NCBI RefSeq assembly: GCF_013403925.1
Contig: NZ_JABFDJ010000003.1
Location: 310,001-374,000, forward strand
DNA: 64,000 bases
From: Winogradskyella wichelsiae
Lineage (GTDB): Bacteria > Bacteroidota > Bacteroidia > Flavobacteriales > Flavobacteriaceae
Reading direction: 5' to 3'
Positions 43,735 to 51,969 of this stretch are shown here, in pieces (the stretch's first letter is position 1; each line of letters begins with the position of its first letter). The position numbers were made by a program, and so were the translations under genes. The notes beneath the pieces were generated by a model that did no database searches, was not told the DNA's origin, and worked only from the letters and a program-made list of their open reading frames with translations.

Positions 43735-43843
43735 CGAACAACGCACTCAACACTTTCCATATATTAAAAAACAATTTTCATTTTTTTTGTAACAATTTTT
43801 TGTTTCCAATACTTACCTAACGAATTAAAAAAAAAACAAAATA

Positions 43844-44710
43844 ATGAAACATCTTAAATCAATTATCGCAATATTAGTATTTACATTAACTTTTAGTTTT
43901 TCTCAAGCTCAAAATAAAGTAAATTTGGAAAATTCTGTGTTGTGGAAAATAGAACATTCAGAACTGAAAGAACCTTCTTATGTTTTAGGAACTTTACATG
44001 TGATGTGTAAAGACGACTTTGAAATTTCTAAAAAAATAACTCAAACTCTTCAGAATGTTGATGCATTAGTTTTAGAAATAAATTTATCTGATCCAAAAGA
44101 GATAAAAGCAATGCAAGAATTAATGAAAAATCCAAAGAAAATATCTCAGGAGCTATCTGAACAACAATTCGAAGAACTAGATACGCTTGTAACGAATGTA
44201 ATGGGTGTACCTTTATCAAATTTTGACTCATATGGGCTATCTATTCTAAATACCATAATGATTCAAAAAATGCTACCCTGTAAAGAAATAAAATCTTTAG
44301 AAATGGAGCTTATGACATTAGCGACAGAAAAGCAAAAGTCAATTTATAGTTTAGAAAACGTTGCAGAACAGATGGAAATAATGAGAACGGCTTATCCGAC
44401 AGACTTTGCGTTAAAACAAATACTGTTATTTGAATCTTATAAAAAAGATTTTGGTGAAGCCATAATCGCCTATAATAATGAAGATATTACAACTGCAGTA
44501 GATTTAGTTTCTAAAGATATTTATATGGACGAGAATGCCACAACTATTATGCAAATAAACCGAAATAAGAATTGGGTAGAAAAAATGCCAGAAATGATGA
44601 CCGAAAGAAGTAATTTATTTGCTGTTGGCGCCGCTCATTTAACCCACGATTATGGCATAATTCATCTTTTAAGACAAAAAGGGTATACTGTGACACCAGT
44701 ATTTAATTAG
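43844..44710 (+). CDS. TraB/GumN family protein
   Basis: A 288-residue exported protein with a signal peptide (about 1-22, ending SQAQ). The TraB/GumN family motif GTLHVMC is at about 48-54 and GAAHLTHDYG at about 265-274; these hold conserved residues of the family, which is related to Tiki-type proteases and may be metallopeptidases. It begins a three-gene unit with a sigma factor and a membrane protein, starting 10 bases before the sigma gene. Its place in a cassette-like array with its own sigma factor is unusual. Confidence 0.85.
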   Translation: MKHLKSIIAILVFTLTFSFSQAQNKVNLENSVLWKIEHSELKEPSYVLGTLHVMCKDDFEISKKITQTLQNVDALVLEINLSDPKEIKAMQELMKNPKKISQELSEQQFEELDTLVTNVMGVPLSNFDSYGLSILNTIMIQKMLPCKEIKSLEMELMTLATEKQKSIYSLENVAEQMEIMRTAYPTDFALKQILLFESYKKDFGEAIIAYNNEDITTAVDLVSKDIYMDENATTIMQINRNKNWVEKMPEMMTERSNLFAVGAAHLTHDYGIIHLLRQKGYTVTPVFN

Positions 44711-44720
44711 ACGGAAATTT

Positions 44721-45224
44721 ATGCAATTAACGGAACAAGAATTTTTAACTGCAATCAATACTCATAAAGGGATTCTTTATAAAGTATCTAGAATGTACTT
44801 TGATAATACTGAAGACCAGCAAGATTTATTTCAAGAAATCATTCTGCAATTATGGAAATCGCTAAGGACATTTAAAGGGAATAGTGCCTTTTCTTCTTGG
44901 ATGTACAGAGTGGCATTAAACACGGCAATTGTATACTTTAAAAAAGAAAAAAGAAAACCAGACAACTATAATTCTAAAAAAATTGATCCTATTGCACATG
45001 AAGATTATAATAATGAAAAAGACCAACAGTTAGCTTGTTTTTATAAAGCGGTAAAAGAATTAAATAAAATTGAAAAAGCATTAATCCTTCAATTTATTGA
45101 TGGTTTATCTGGAAAAGAAATAGCCGATAATTTAGGCCTTTCAGAAGTTAATGTTAGAGTAAAAATAAATAGAACAAAAAGTAAATTACAAGAAATAATA
45201 AAAAATCAAGGATATGAATTTTGA
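44721..45224 (+). CDS. RNA polymerase ECF sigma factor
   Basis: A 167-residue sigma factor. Region 2 contains DNTEDQQDLFQEIILQLW and SSWMYRVALNTAIVYFKKEK; region 4 contains LSGKEIADNLGLSEVNVRVKINRTKSKL. It starts 10 bases after the TraB gene and overlaps the next gene by 11 bases. The downstream membrane protein is a candidate anti-sigma factor. Regulated genes are unknown. Confidence 0.92.
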   Translation: MQLTEQEFLTAINTHKGILYKVSRMYFDNTEDQQDLFQEIILQLWKSLRTFKGNSAFSSWMYRVALNTAIVYFKKEKRKPDNYNSKKIDPIAHEDYNNEKDQQLACFYKAVKELNKIEKALILQFIDGLSGKEIADNLGLSEVNVRVKINRTKSKLQEIIKNQGYEF

Positions 45225-45840
45225 AAATATTAAACAAAAAATGAATTCCGAAAGTATGGATGGCAGTAAAATTCCAGTAAGTATGAAAGATATAGAAACT
45301 AGCAAGATGCCTATCCAAAAAGTAAGGAAGAGTATGAAAAGTGAAATTATCACACAACTCGTTTTAATTGTAATCTTTTTTGCCGTCCCAAGTTTTCTGG
45401 AAATGCATCGATTACCAAAAACTGTTTACTACATATTTATGTTCATAACCAGTCTTATTACTTTGGGGTATTTAGCAAAAATGAGTTGGTTTTTAACCAA
45501 ATATATCAGTTTAAACAATAATAGTAAAGAAACTGTAGTAGCCTTTATTTATGACCTCAAATTAACACTAGAAGTATATAAGACCGCAATAATTTCAGGG
45601 AGCCTGTTACTTCCACTAGCTATGGCGAGCATATTTCTTGGTTCGGTAAAAATTGATGAGAAAGTATATAATGATTTAATCCTATTAAATATGGCAAATA
45701 CAACACTTATTCTTTATATTTTTGGATATATAGTAATAGCTATACTTATATATTTAATGACAGTATCTTGGTCTAATAAATTGTACGGTGTGCATATTAA
45801 AAATCTTGAAAAAATCTTGAAAGAATTTGATGTTGAATAA
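45214..45840 (+). CDS. Membrane protein, candidate anti-sigma factor
   Basis: A 208-residue protein overlapping the sigma factor gene by 11 bases. The N-terminal 45 residues are hydrophilic and cytoplasmic. About four membrane helices follow (about 46-64, 70-90, 125-145 and 163-185). It lacks the recognisable zinc anti-sigma HxxxCxxC motif. Its position directly after an ECF sigma gene, with overlap, suggests that it holds the sigma factor at the membrane. This is inference. It ends 9 bases before element E10. Confidence 0.65.
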   Translation: MNFENIKQKMNSESMDGSKIPVSMKDIETSKMPIQKVRKSMKSEIITQLVLIVIFFAVPSFLEMHRLPKTVYYIFMFITSLITLGYLAKMSWFLTKYISLNNNSKETVVAFIYDLKLTLEVYKTAIISGSLLLPLAMASIFLGSVKIDEKVYNDLILLNMANTTLILYIFGYIVIAILIYLMTVSWSNKLYGVHIKNLEKILKEFDVE

Positions 45841-45849
45841 TAAAACACA

Positions 45850-46010
45850 CCAACAACCCGTGTATAATTAATGGCTAGGTTCTTCCCTACTTGCGAAAAT
45901 TCCTGCAGAGTCTTCACGGGTTCGTAAGTGTTTATTAAATTAGTTGCTAAACCACGCAACACCCGAGCGCAGCGAACAGACGAAGTAAACTATACACAAA
46001 CGCGTTGTGC
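45850..46010 (+). repeat. Cassette-associated element E10
   Basis: Left end CCAACAACCCGTGTATAATTA, then TGGCTAGGTTCTTCCCTACTTGCGAAAATTCC, the block TTTATTAAATTAGTTGCTAAACCACGCAAC, the CACCCGAGCG module (45959-45984) and right end CTATACACAAACGCGTTGTGC. It closes the three-gene unit TraB/sigma/membrane protein. A decayed IS3 element begins 8 bases beyond it. Confidence 0.8.
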
Positions 46011-46077
46011 ATAATTATGACCCTGAATTTTCCTGAAATAGGTTGACTAAAAATTAAACCGTTAATTACAGTCATTT

Positions 46078-46505
46078 ATGAAAACACAAAATAAACACTG
46101 GCGAAAAAAAGTTATCAAAAAGCAACTTTAGAAACCAAACTTTTAGTCGTTAACCAAATATTTAGCAGTCAACTATCTAACATCCAATTTTCTAAAGAAT
46201 ATAACATTCCCAGAACAACTATCTCCTGTTGGTTAAGTACATACAGAATCTTAGTACAACAAAATACAGATATGAATAAAAACGATGAACTGCGAAGCTC
46301 ATCACAAATACCTTTAAAAATAGAAAATAATGAATCCATTAAAAAGTTAAAGGAAAAGATTGAAGAACTTGAGTTTCAAAAAGATTTTCAACAAGACATT
46401 ACTACTGATATGCAACTCATTACAGGTGTCGATATGTCAAAAAAAGCGTTACGCAAAACAGTAGCAAAAGAGATAGAGCAAAAGAAAAGACAGCGTATAA
46501 AATAA
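46078..46505 (+). pseudogene. IS3 orfA with poly-A frameshift
   Basis: From ATG 46078 the frame reads KTQNKHWRKK and stops after the run of seven A at 46104-46110. One extra A restores the frame: SYQKATLETKLLVVNQIF, then RTTISCWLS (helix-turn-helix) and a C-terminal coiled coil (KLKEKIEELEFQKDFQQDI) to the stop at 46505. This is the N-terminal transposase subunit of the IS3 family. The intact tail of 77 codons from 46272 has no independent meaning. Confidence 0.8.
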
Positions 46506-46852
46506 AATGGCTCTATGGATGTTTTATTCATGTAATTTATACTATTTTTTATAAGAATTCATGCATCTGCTACGCTTAAGTGGGATATCTAAATAAACCT
46601 GCTACAAAAGACTAAAAACGCAACAGGAAAAGTAATCTATTCTCAAAAAATGATTAAGGACTACCGTAAAAAAAATAGGCTCTAAAACTGGTAGAATTAA
46701 ACGACATACAGAACTTAAAGCTAATTTTAATGAGGCTAATATTAAGATTGGTAGAGACAAGATTTACGGCGGCTTCTTTACAATTTACCAATCTTTAAAC
46801 GTAAAAAGCAGGTCACAACAACCAACGGTAATTGTTTGAGATCTTAAAATTA
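46506..46852 (+). pseudogene. IS3 orfB fragments
   Basis: Frames carry IKWLYGCF, then KVIYSQKMIKDYRKK and, after a shift, KTGRIKRHTELKANFNEANIKIGRDKIYGG, ending in stops. The last block (NEANIKIGRDK) is a characteristic N-terminal part of IS3 orfB. The catalytic DDE core is not recognisable. Not functional. Confidence 0.7.
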
Positions 46853-47170
46853 AAGCATTTTACACGAATTGAGTAGGTATTTGGGCTATTTAAGTAAAGT
46901 AAAATGACCTGGTATACTTATTTTTGATATATATTTATAACCCCACTAATATCATGACGAAACAACTACATTACTTTACACCTTGAGCTTTTATTGGCTG
47001 AGGTAGTTTTCAATTAAAGGTACAAAACGAAACTTTTTTGCAGAACCTACCGACTCGCTTTTGCCCCCATAATGCACCCTGAACAATACAATGAATAACT
47101 GCAATTTACGACAGACAAGCTAAATTAGGATTATAAAGCCTTTTGGAGAGGTCGAACACCACAAAAAATA

Positions 47171-47443
47171 GTAATATGAACATTTTTAATACAGGAATTT
47201 ATAGTGTTGAATTGAAAATTAAAGCACAAAATCAAGGGCTTATTTTTTAAGTAGAAACATTAACATCTGTGAATTAATAGTAAAAAATTAACAAAAAAAC
47301 ATTTGCCATAATTTGCTATAGTATGACTCAAATTTAATTTATTTACACTCGGAAGAATAAATCATTTAAAGAACAACCATTCAATAATCACGTTATGACC
47401 ATAAGGCGATCATTCTGAATAATTATATTAAAACAATTCCCAT
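47171..47443. other. Gene-free stretch before the sulfatase-activating gene
   Basis: 273 AT-rich bases with no gene seen. It separates the IS remnant from the polysaccharide locus and probably holds the promoter of the gene at 47444; no clear -7 element was identified. Confidence 0.45.
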
Positions 47444-48547
47444 ATGCATTATCAAAACAGAACAAACCAGTTCACTTATTTTTCGATCATTTTATTACTT
47501 TTCTCAACCGTTTATAGCTGTAAAAACCAAGAGGGTAAAACATCATTAGAATCTGAAACCAAACCAATTTCAAAAATAGAAGCACCTGAAGGCATGGTAT
47601 GGGTTGAAACAAAAACCTTTTTACAAGGAGCAAAAGATGCGGATCAATATGCTATGCCTAGAGAAAAACCGGCGCATTGGGTTACTGTTGATGGTTTTTT
47701 TATAGATATTACTGAAGTTACTAATAAGCAATTTAAGGCGTTTGTAGAGGCTACAAATTATATAACCATAGCAGAGCGTGAGATTGATTGGGAAGAAATT
47801 AAAAAAGAATTACCCCCCAACACACCAAAACCACATGATTCTATTCTACAGCCCGGAAGCTTAATTTTCAATAAAAGTGTAAATGCTGTGGTAAACATGG
47901 AGAACTATGGCCAATGGTGGACTTGGAGAACAGGAGCGAATTGGAGGCATCCTGATGGACCAAACTCTACGATTGAAGGTCAAGATGATTACCCTGTAGT
48001 CCATGTGGCCTACCAAGATGCTATAGCCTATTGTGAATGGGCTAATAGACGTTTACCAACTGAAGCAGAGTGGGAATCTGCGGCCCAAGGTAAAAATACA
48101 AATACCATATTTACCTGGGGCAATGATGCTGCAAAATTAGATGCGAATGCGAATACGTGGCAGGGGGTGTTTCCTACAAATAATGAGTCTCAAGATGGTT
48201 TTGAATTTATTTCTCCAGTAAAATCGTATCCTGCAAATAGTATTGGGTTATATGATATGGCTGGAAATGTATGGGAAATGACCAGTGATTTTTTTAATGT
48301 AAAATATTATAGTGAGTTAGATACGTCTCAACCTATTGTAAATCCTAAAGGCCCTGATACACATTTCAATCCTAATAATCCGTATCAAGTAGAACACGTG
48401 ATGAAAGGTGGCTCTTTTTTATGCCACGCCTCGTATTGTGCAAGTTTTAGAATTTCAGCTAAAATGGGGGTTTCAGTAGATTCAGGATCCGATCATATGG
48501 GCTTTAGAACAGTTGCAACATCAAAGATGCTAGCATCTAAAGAATAA
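47444..48547 (+). CDS. Formylglycine-generating enzyme, sulfatase activator
   Basis: A 367-residue lipoprotein (lipobox YSC at about 26) of the SUMF1/FGE family. It converts the cysteine of C-type sulfatases to formylglycine using oxygen. The fold runs from about 50 to 360: GMVWVETKTFLQG, VTNKQFKAFV, RLPTEAEWESAAQG, MAGNVWEM and GGSFLCHASYC. CHASYC supplies the active-site cysteine pair (compare the CxxxxC of human SUMF1). All four sulfatases in this window are C-type, so they are likely clients. Other SUMF1 proteins lack the cysteines, so this is a true FGE candidate. Confidence 0.88.
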   Translation: MHYQNRTNQFTYFSIILLLFSTVYSCKNQEGKTSLESETKPISKIEAPEGMVWVETKTFLQGAKDADQYAMPREKPAHWVTVDGFFIDITEVTNKQFKAFVEATNYITIAEREIDWEEIKKELPPNTPKPHDSILQPGSLIFNKSVNAVVNMENYGQWWTWRTGANWRHPDGPNSTIEGQDDYPVVHVAYQDAIAYCEWANRRLPTEAEWESAAQGKNTNTIFTWGNDAAKLDANANTWQGVFPTNNESQDGFEFISPVKSYPANSIGLYDMAGNVWEMTSDFFNVKYYSELDTSQPIVNPKGPDTHFNPNNPYQVEHVMKGGSFLCHASYCASFRISAKMGVSVDSGSDHMGFRTVATSKMLASKE

Positions 48548-48571
48548 CACACTTTACTCACATGAATAACT

Positions 48572-48603
48572 AAAAAAAGGGAACGCTGGCGTTCCCTTTT
48601 TTT
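48572..48603. terminator. Bidirectional terminator
   Basis: GGGAACGC pairs with GCGTTCCC over a 2-nt loop, flanked by seven A and seven T. It lies between the FGE gene (+) and the sulfatase operon (-), whose transcripts converge here. Confidence 0.9.
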
Positions 48604-48660
48604 AGTTCATAAAACGATTTACAATAACAATTGTTCTGTAAAACGTAATCTATAGAATGG

Positions 48661-50499
48661 TTAGTCTATCAAAGAAAAGTCTGTTGATACTCTAGTTACT
48701 TTAATATAAAACGCTCCCCAATCTTCATCTTTAGCGGTTGTAAACCATGCACTCATATCGGTTTCTCCTTCAGTAAAATTACCTTTGAAACTTATGACTT
48801 TTGCATCTTTTTCTACAGTCTTAGTTTGTTCCCAAGCTCCAATTTTTACGCCACCAGATTTAAAATTCATCGTTCTACCTTCTGCAATTGCTTCTGTAGA
48901 AATGGTACCTTCTTTGCCTTCTAAAGCCGCATTAATGGCTAAATTAGATTCAAAAGGCCATCTACTCAATTCAATCGTATAAGTTCCTGACTGTTCAAAG
49001 GCTACGGTAAATTCACCTCCAACAGGATTCTTTTGCGCTTCCCTAATATAATTCTGATTCCACGGAATTTTAGAATCGTGTACGTGTGTATCATGACAGG
49101 TTAATTCTATAGGATTTTGTTGATCTGACCCCAAAACAATAATAGGAAACTGATTAAACTCTGTAGAAACAGAACTCCACCATTCGTTATAATAGCCTCG
49201 CATTTGTTCTACTTTTTCAGGAAACTGTGCAGCTAAGTCATTGTCTTGACCTGGATCTTTAGAAATATCATATAATTCTTTACCATTCACCAATCGCATT
49301 TTATCTGACATCACGGCACTTTTTCTCCATTTTATAGGACTTTGCACACGCTGAGAATCGGTAATAAGATAATCTCTACCAATGGTTTCTTCAGTGCCTA
49401 ATATCAATGAAGAAATATCTGAGCCATCCATTTCTTTTTGTCCTTCAGGCAATTCTAAATTACACAAGGTCGCTAAGGTGGGCAAAATATCTAAATGCGC
49501 GGTTAAATCGGTAACATCTCTACCGCCTTCAACCTGCTTTCCAGGGTACGATATAAAAAATGGCACGCGGTGTCCACCTTCATATTCACTATTTTTAGTG
49601 CCTTTCATGCCTGCATTAAAACCGTGTTTTTTACCTCCTACTGTTTTATAGCCTGAAGCCGTTCCGTTATCCGTCATAAAAATAACGATCGTATTATCTG
49701 CTATTTTTAAGTCTTCCAATTTGTTTTGAAGTTTTGCAACGTTGTCATCTACATTGGTAATCATTCCATAAAATATCTTTTGAAACTCAGGAATGTCTAA
49801 ATCTTTATATTGATTATAATAAGCTTCCGGAACGTTATAAGGAAGGTGCGGTGCATTTGCAGAAATATAGGCGAAAAATGGTTCGTCCTTTTTATCTTCA
49901 ATATATTTTATAGCTTCATCAAACCAAACATCGGTGCAATAGCCCTCAAACTTTGTAGGTACTCCATTTTTAAAATAGGTATCATCAAAATAATCATTAT
50001 CCCAATAATCTGGTGTCTGACCTACGCCTCCTCCACCATGCGTAATGGTGTATTTAAAACCTTTATCTTGTGGTCTAGAAGGATAGGTGTCTCCTAAGTG
50101 CCATTTACCAAACATAGCGGTTTCGTAACCATTTTCTTGAAACACGTCAGCCATAGTAACTTCATCCTCCCTTAAAATAGATACACCACCGATGGTATGC
50201 CAAACCCCAACTCTATTCGCATAGCGTCCGGTCATTAAACCCGATCTTGAAGGCGCGCAGGTTGGCCCCACATGAAAATCTGTTAATCGTACAGATTCGT
50301 CATGAAATTGGTCTAAAGCAGGCGTTTTAACCAAGGTGTTACCGTGAGCTCCTAAATCCCCATAACCTTGGTCGTCTGTAATAATAACAATCACATTAGG
50401 TTGTTTTGCTTTTTTCGTTGTTGCTGTTTTTTGGGATTGGGATGTACATGACAAAGCAAATCCCATAAGTGCCATTAATACAATTATTTTTTTATTCAT
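48661..50499 (-). CDS. Sulfatase S1, C-type, lipoprotein
   Basis: A 612-residue arylsulfatase. Lipobox LSC at about 18. The catalytic motif CAPSR is at about 81-85 in GPTCAPSRSGLMTGR; the cysteine is matured to formylglycine. TDDQGYGDLG (about 40-49) and DNGTASGYKT (about 290-299) hold metal ligands. The C-terminal 150 residues (from about 460) form a beta-rich accessory domain, FTVAFEQSGTYTIELSRWP, not needed for catalysis. ATG 50499 was chosen over 50592 because it gives a proper signal peptide. It is the last gene of the minus-strand operon. Confidence 0.92.
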   Translation of the reverse strand: MNKKIIVLMALMGFALSCTSQSQKTATTKKAKQPNVIVIITDDQGYGDLGAHGNTLVKTPALDQFHDESVRLTDFHVGPTCAPSRSGLMTGRYANRVGVWHTIGGVSILREDEVTMADVFQENGYETAMFGKWHLGDTYPSRPQDKGFKYTITHGGGGVGQTPDYWDNDYFDDTYFKNGVPTKFEGYCTDVWFDEAIKYIEDKKDEPFFAYISANAPHLPYNVPEAYYNQYKDLDIPEFQKIFYGMITNVDDNVAKLQNKLEDLKIADNTIVIFMTDNGTASGYKTVGGKKHGFNAGMKGTKNSEYEGGHRVPFFISYPGKQVEGGRDVTDLTAHLDILPTLATLCNLELPEGQKEMDGSDISSLILGTEETIGRDYLITDSQRVQSPIKWRKSAVMSDKMRLVNGKELYDISKDPGQDNDLAAQFPEKVEQMRGYYNEWWSSVSTEFNQFPIIVLGSDQQNPIELTCHDTHVHDSKIPWNQNYIREAQKNPVGGEFTVAFEQSGTYTIELSRWPFESNLAINAALEGKEGTISTEAIAEGRTMNFKSGGVKIGAWEQTKTVEKDAKVISFKGNFTEGETDMSAWFTTAKDEDWGAFYIKVTRVSTDFSLID

Positions 50500-50558
50500 T
50501 TTAATTCTATTTTTTAAAAGTAGATGATGTCTATTCATTTGTACAAAACCGTTTTTAT

Positions 50559-51962
50559 CTATTGGGGCAATTCTTTTTTCCAATCCATCCATAAGCTTTT
50601 AAGCTCACTTACAAGTTGCTCGTTATTTTCTGCGACATTAGTTTTTTCAAACGGGTCTTTAGAAATATTATAGAGTTCTTCTTTATTAATGGCGTCATTA
50701 AATAAGAGTTTCCAATCGCCATTTCTTACGGCTCCTTCTGCCCAATGATCTGTTTTTACTTTTGGAAAACGCCATTCCCAAAATAAAGGTTTGGTGCGTT
50801 CAAAACTTTTATTCTCTAAGATTGATGTTATATTCTCTCCATCAATACTATAGTCTTTTGGTAGCGCTGTTTCTGCTAAGCTAGCAAAGGTTGGCAATAA
50901 ATCTACTGTAGACAATACACTTGTCGAATCTACCTTATTCTCTTCCACATGATTTTTCCATTTTACAATAAAAGGCACCACAACGCCACCTTGAAGAATA
51001 TCTACTTTTCGACCTCTTAGACCTGCTGTGGAACCTGCTTCTTTAGAAGGTCCCCATCCTGCAGGACCATTATCACTAGAAAAAATAATTAAGGTATTAT
51101 CATCTAATCCCATTTCTGAAATGGACTCCAATAAGCGTCCAATATGAAAATCAGCATCTTTCAAAACCGCATAATAGGTTTCCTTACTTGGTGATAAGCC
51201 TTTAAAATCTTTGCGTTGCTCCTCTGAAGGCCATAATGGTGTGTGCGGATCTTTTAGCCAAAGGTTAACAAACATGGGTTGTTTGCCTTTATTATCCTTT
51301 ATAAAATCAATCGTTTCATCTACAGCTATTCGACTTGAACTTTGTACCCATAAGGTATCCGTATCCATAAATCGTGTGGTTGGCCATTTTTGATCTCCTT
51401 TCCATGTTGGTCCGTTTCCATTCCAAACTCTAGCTTCATCATAACCGTAAGTTTTAGGTTCTGGTGCTGAAGGATCTCCATGAGGTTGACCACCACCTCC
51501 TAAATGCCATTTTCCAAAATGTGCGGTTTTATACCCTGCTTTTTGTAGGGTTTGAGGTAAATAAACGGGTAAGGAATCATTTAAATAATTCGGCATGTTA
51601 CGTCTGGCATTGACTTCATTTCCTGCAAAATGGGCATGAACGCGATGTCTCGCTGGAAAATGACCTGTGATCACCGAAGATCGACTTGGTGAACAAACAC
51701 CACTAGTCACATGGAACTGTGTAAACCGTGTCCCTTCAGCTGCCATTTTATCAATGTTTGGAGTCACGACTTCCGTGTTTCCATAAACACCTAAATCACC
51801 ATAACCCCAATCATCTGCAAAAATAAAAATGATGTTTGGCCTTGAATCTTCTATTATGGTACCTTCTTTCTCTGCTACAATTTCTTTTTTAGTGTTGTTG
51901 CAAGAAAGCATCGTCATAACTACGACACCTAACACAATGTTTTTTAATGGGTTTATGCGCAT
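50559..51962 (-). CDS. Sulfatase S1, C-type, lipoprotein
   Basis: A 467-residue arylsulfatase. Lipobox LSC at about 20. FADDWGYGDLG (about 46-56) carries metal ligands, and VCSPSRSSVITG (about 85-96) holds the formylglycine site CSPSR. GKWHLGGGG and SSDNGPAGWG are also typical. ATG 51962 is preferred over the earlier 52001. It ends 60 bases upstream of the next sulfatase start and begins 7 bases after the previous gene's stop, which fits one operon. Substrate class within sulfated polysaccharides is unknown. Confidence 0.92.
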   Translation of the reverse strand: MRINPLKNIVLGVVVMTMLSCNNTKKEIVAEKEGTIIEDSRPNIIFIFADDWGYGDLGVYGNTEVVTPNIDKMAAEGTRFTQFHVTSGVCSPSRSSVITGHFPARHRVHAHFAGNEVNARRNMPNYLNDSLPVYLPQTLQKAGYKTAHFGKWHLGGGGQPHGDPSAPEPKTYGYDEARVWNGNGPTWKGDQKWPTTRFMDTDTLWVQSSSRIAVDETIDFIKDNKGKQPMFVNLWLKDPHTPLWPSEEQRKDFKGLSPSKETYYAVLKDADFHIGRLLESISEMGLDDNTLIIFSSDNGPAGWGPSKEAGSTAGLRGRKVDILQGGVVVPFIVKWKNHVEENKVDSTSVLSTVDLLPTFASLAETALPKDYSIDGENITSILENKSFERTKPLFWEWRFPKVKTDHWAEGAVRNGDWKLLFNDAINKEELYNISKDPFEKTNVAENNEQLVSELKSLWMDWKKELPQ

Positions 51963-51969
51963 TATAAAA

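Larger units (their letters stand above)
46018..47170 (+). mobile_element. Decayed IS3-family insertion sequence
   Basis: Remnant of an IS3-type element. Its left end (TGACCCTGAATTTTCC, 46018-46033) is followed by the orfA reading frame at 46078-46505 and scattered fragments of orfB to about 46852. Beyond that only weak traces remain. A matching right terminal repeat was not found, so the true right boundary is uncertain; 47170 is an estimate. The element lies immediately after E10, about 270 bases before the formylglycine-enzyme gene. Confidence 0.7.

Noticed and set aside
33780..46010. Elements E1-E10 considered as a CRISPR array
   Set aside because: Copies are 60-190 bp, imperfect and separated by whole genes, with no short regular spacers and no cas genes.
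33780..46010. Elements considered as simple MITEs
   Set aside because: They all share one orientation and sit immediately behind genes; no clear target duplications were seen. Not fully excluded, hence listed as the main alternative.
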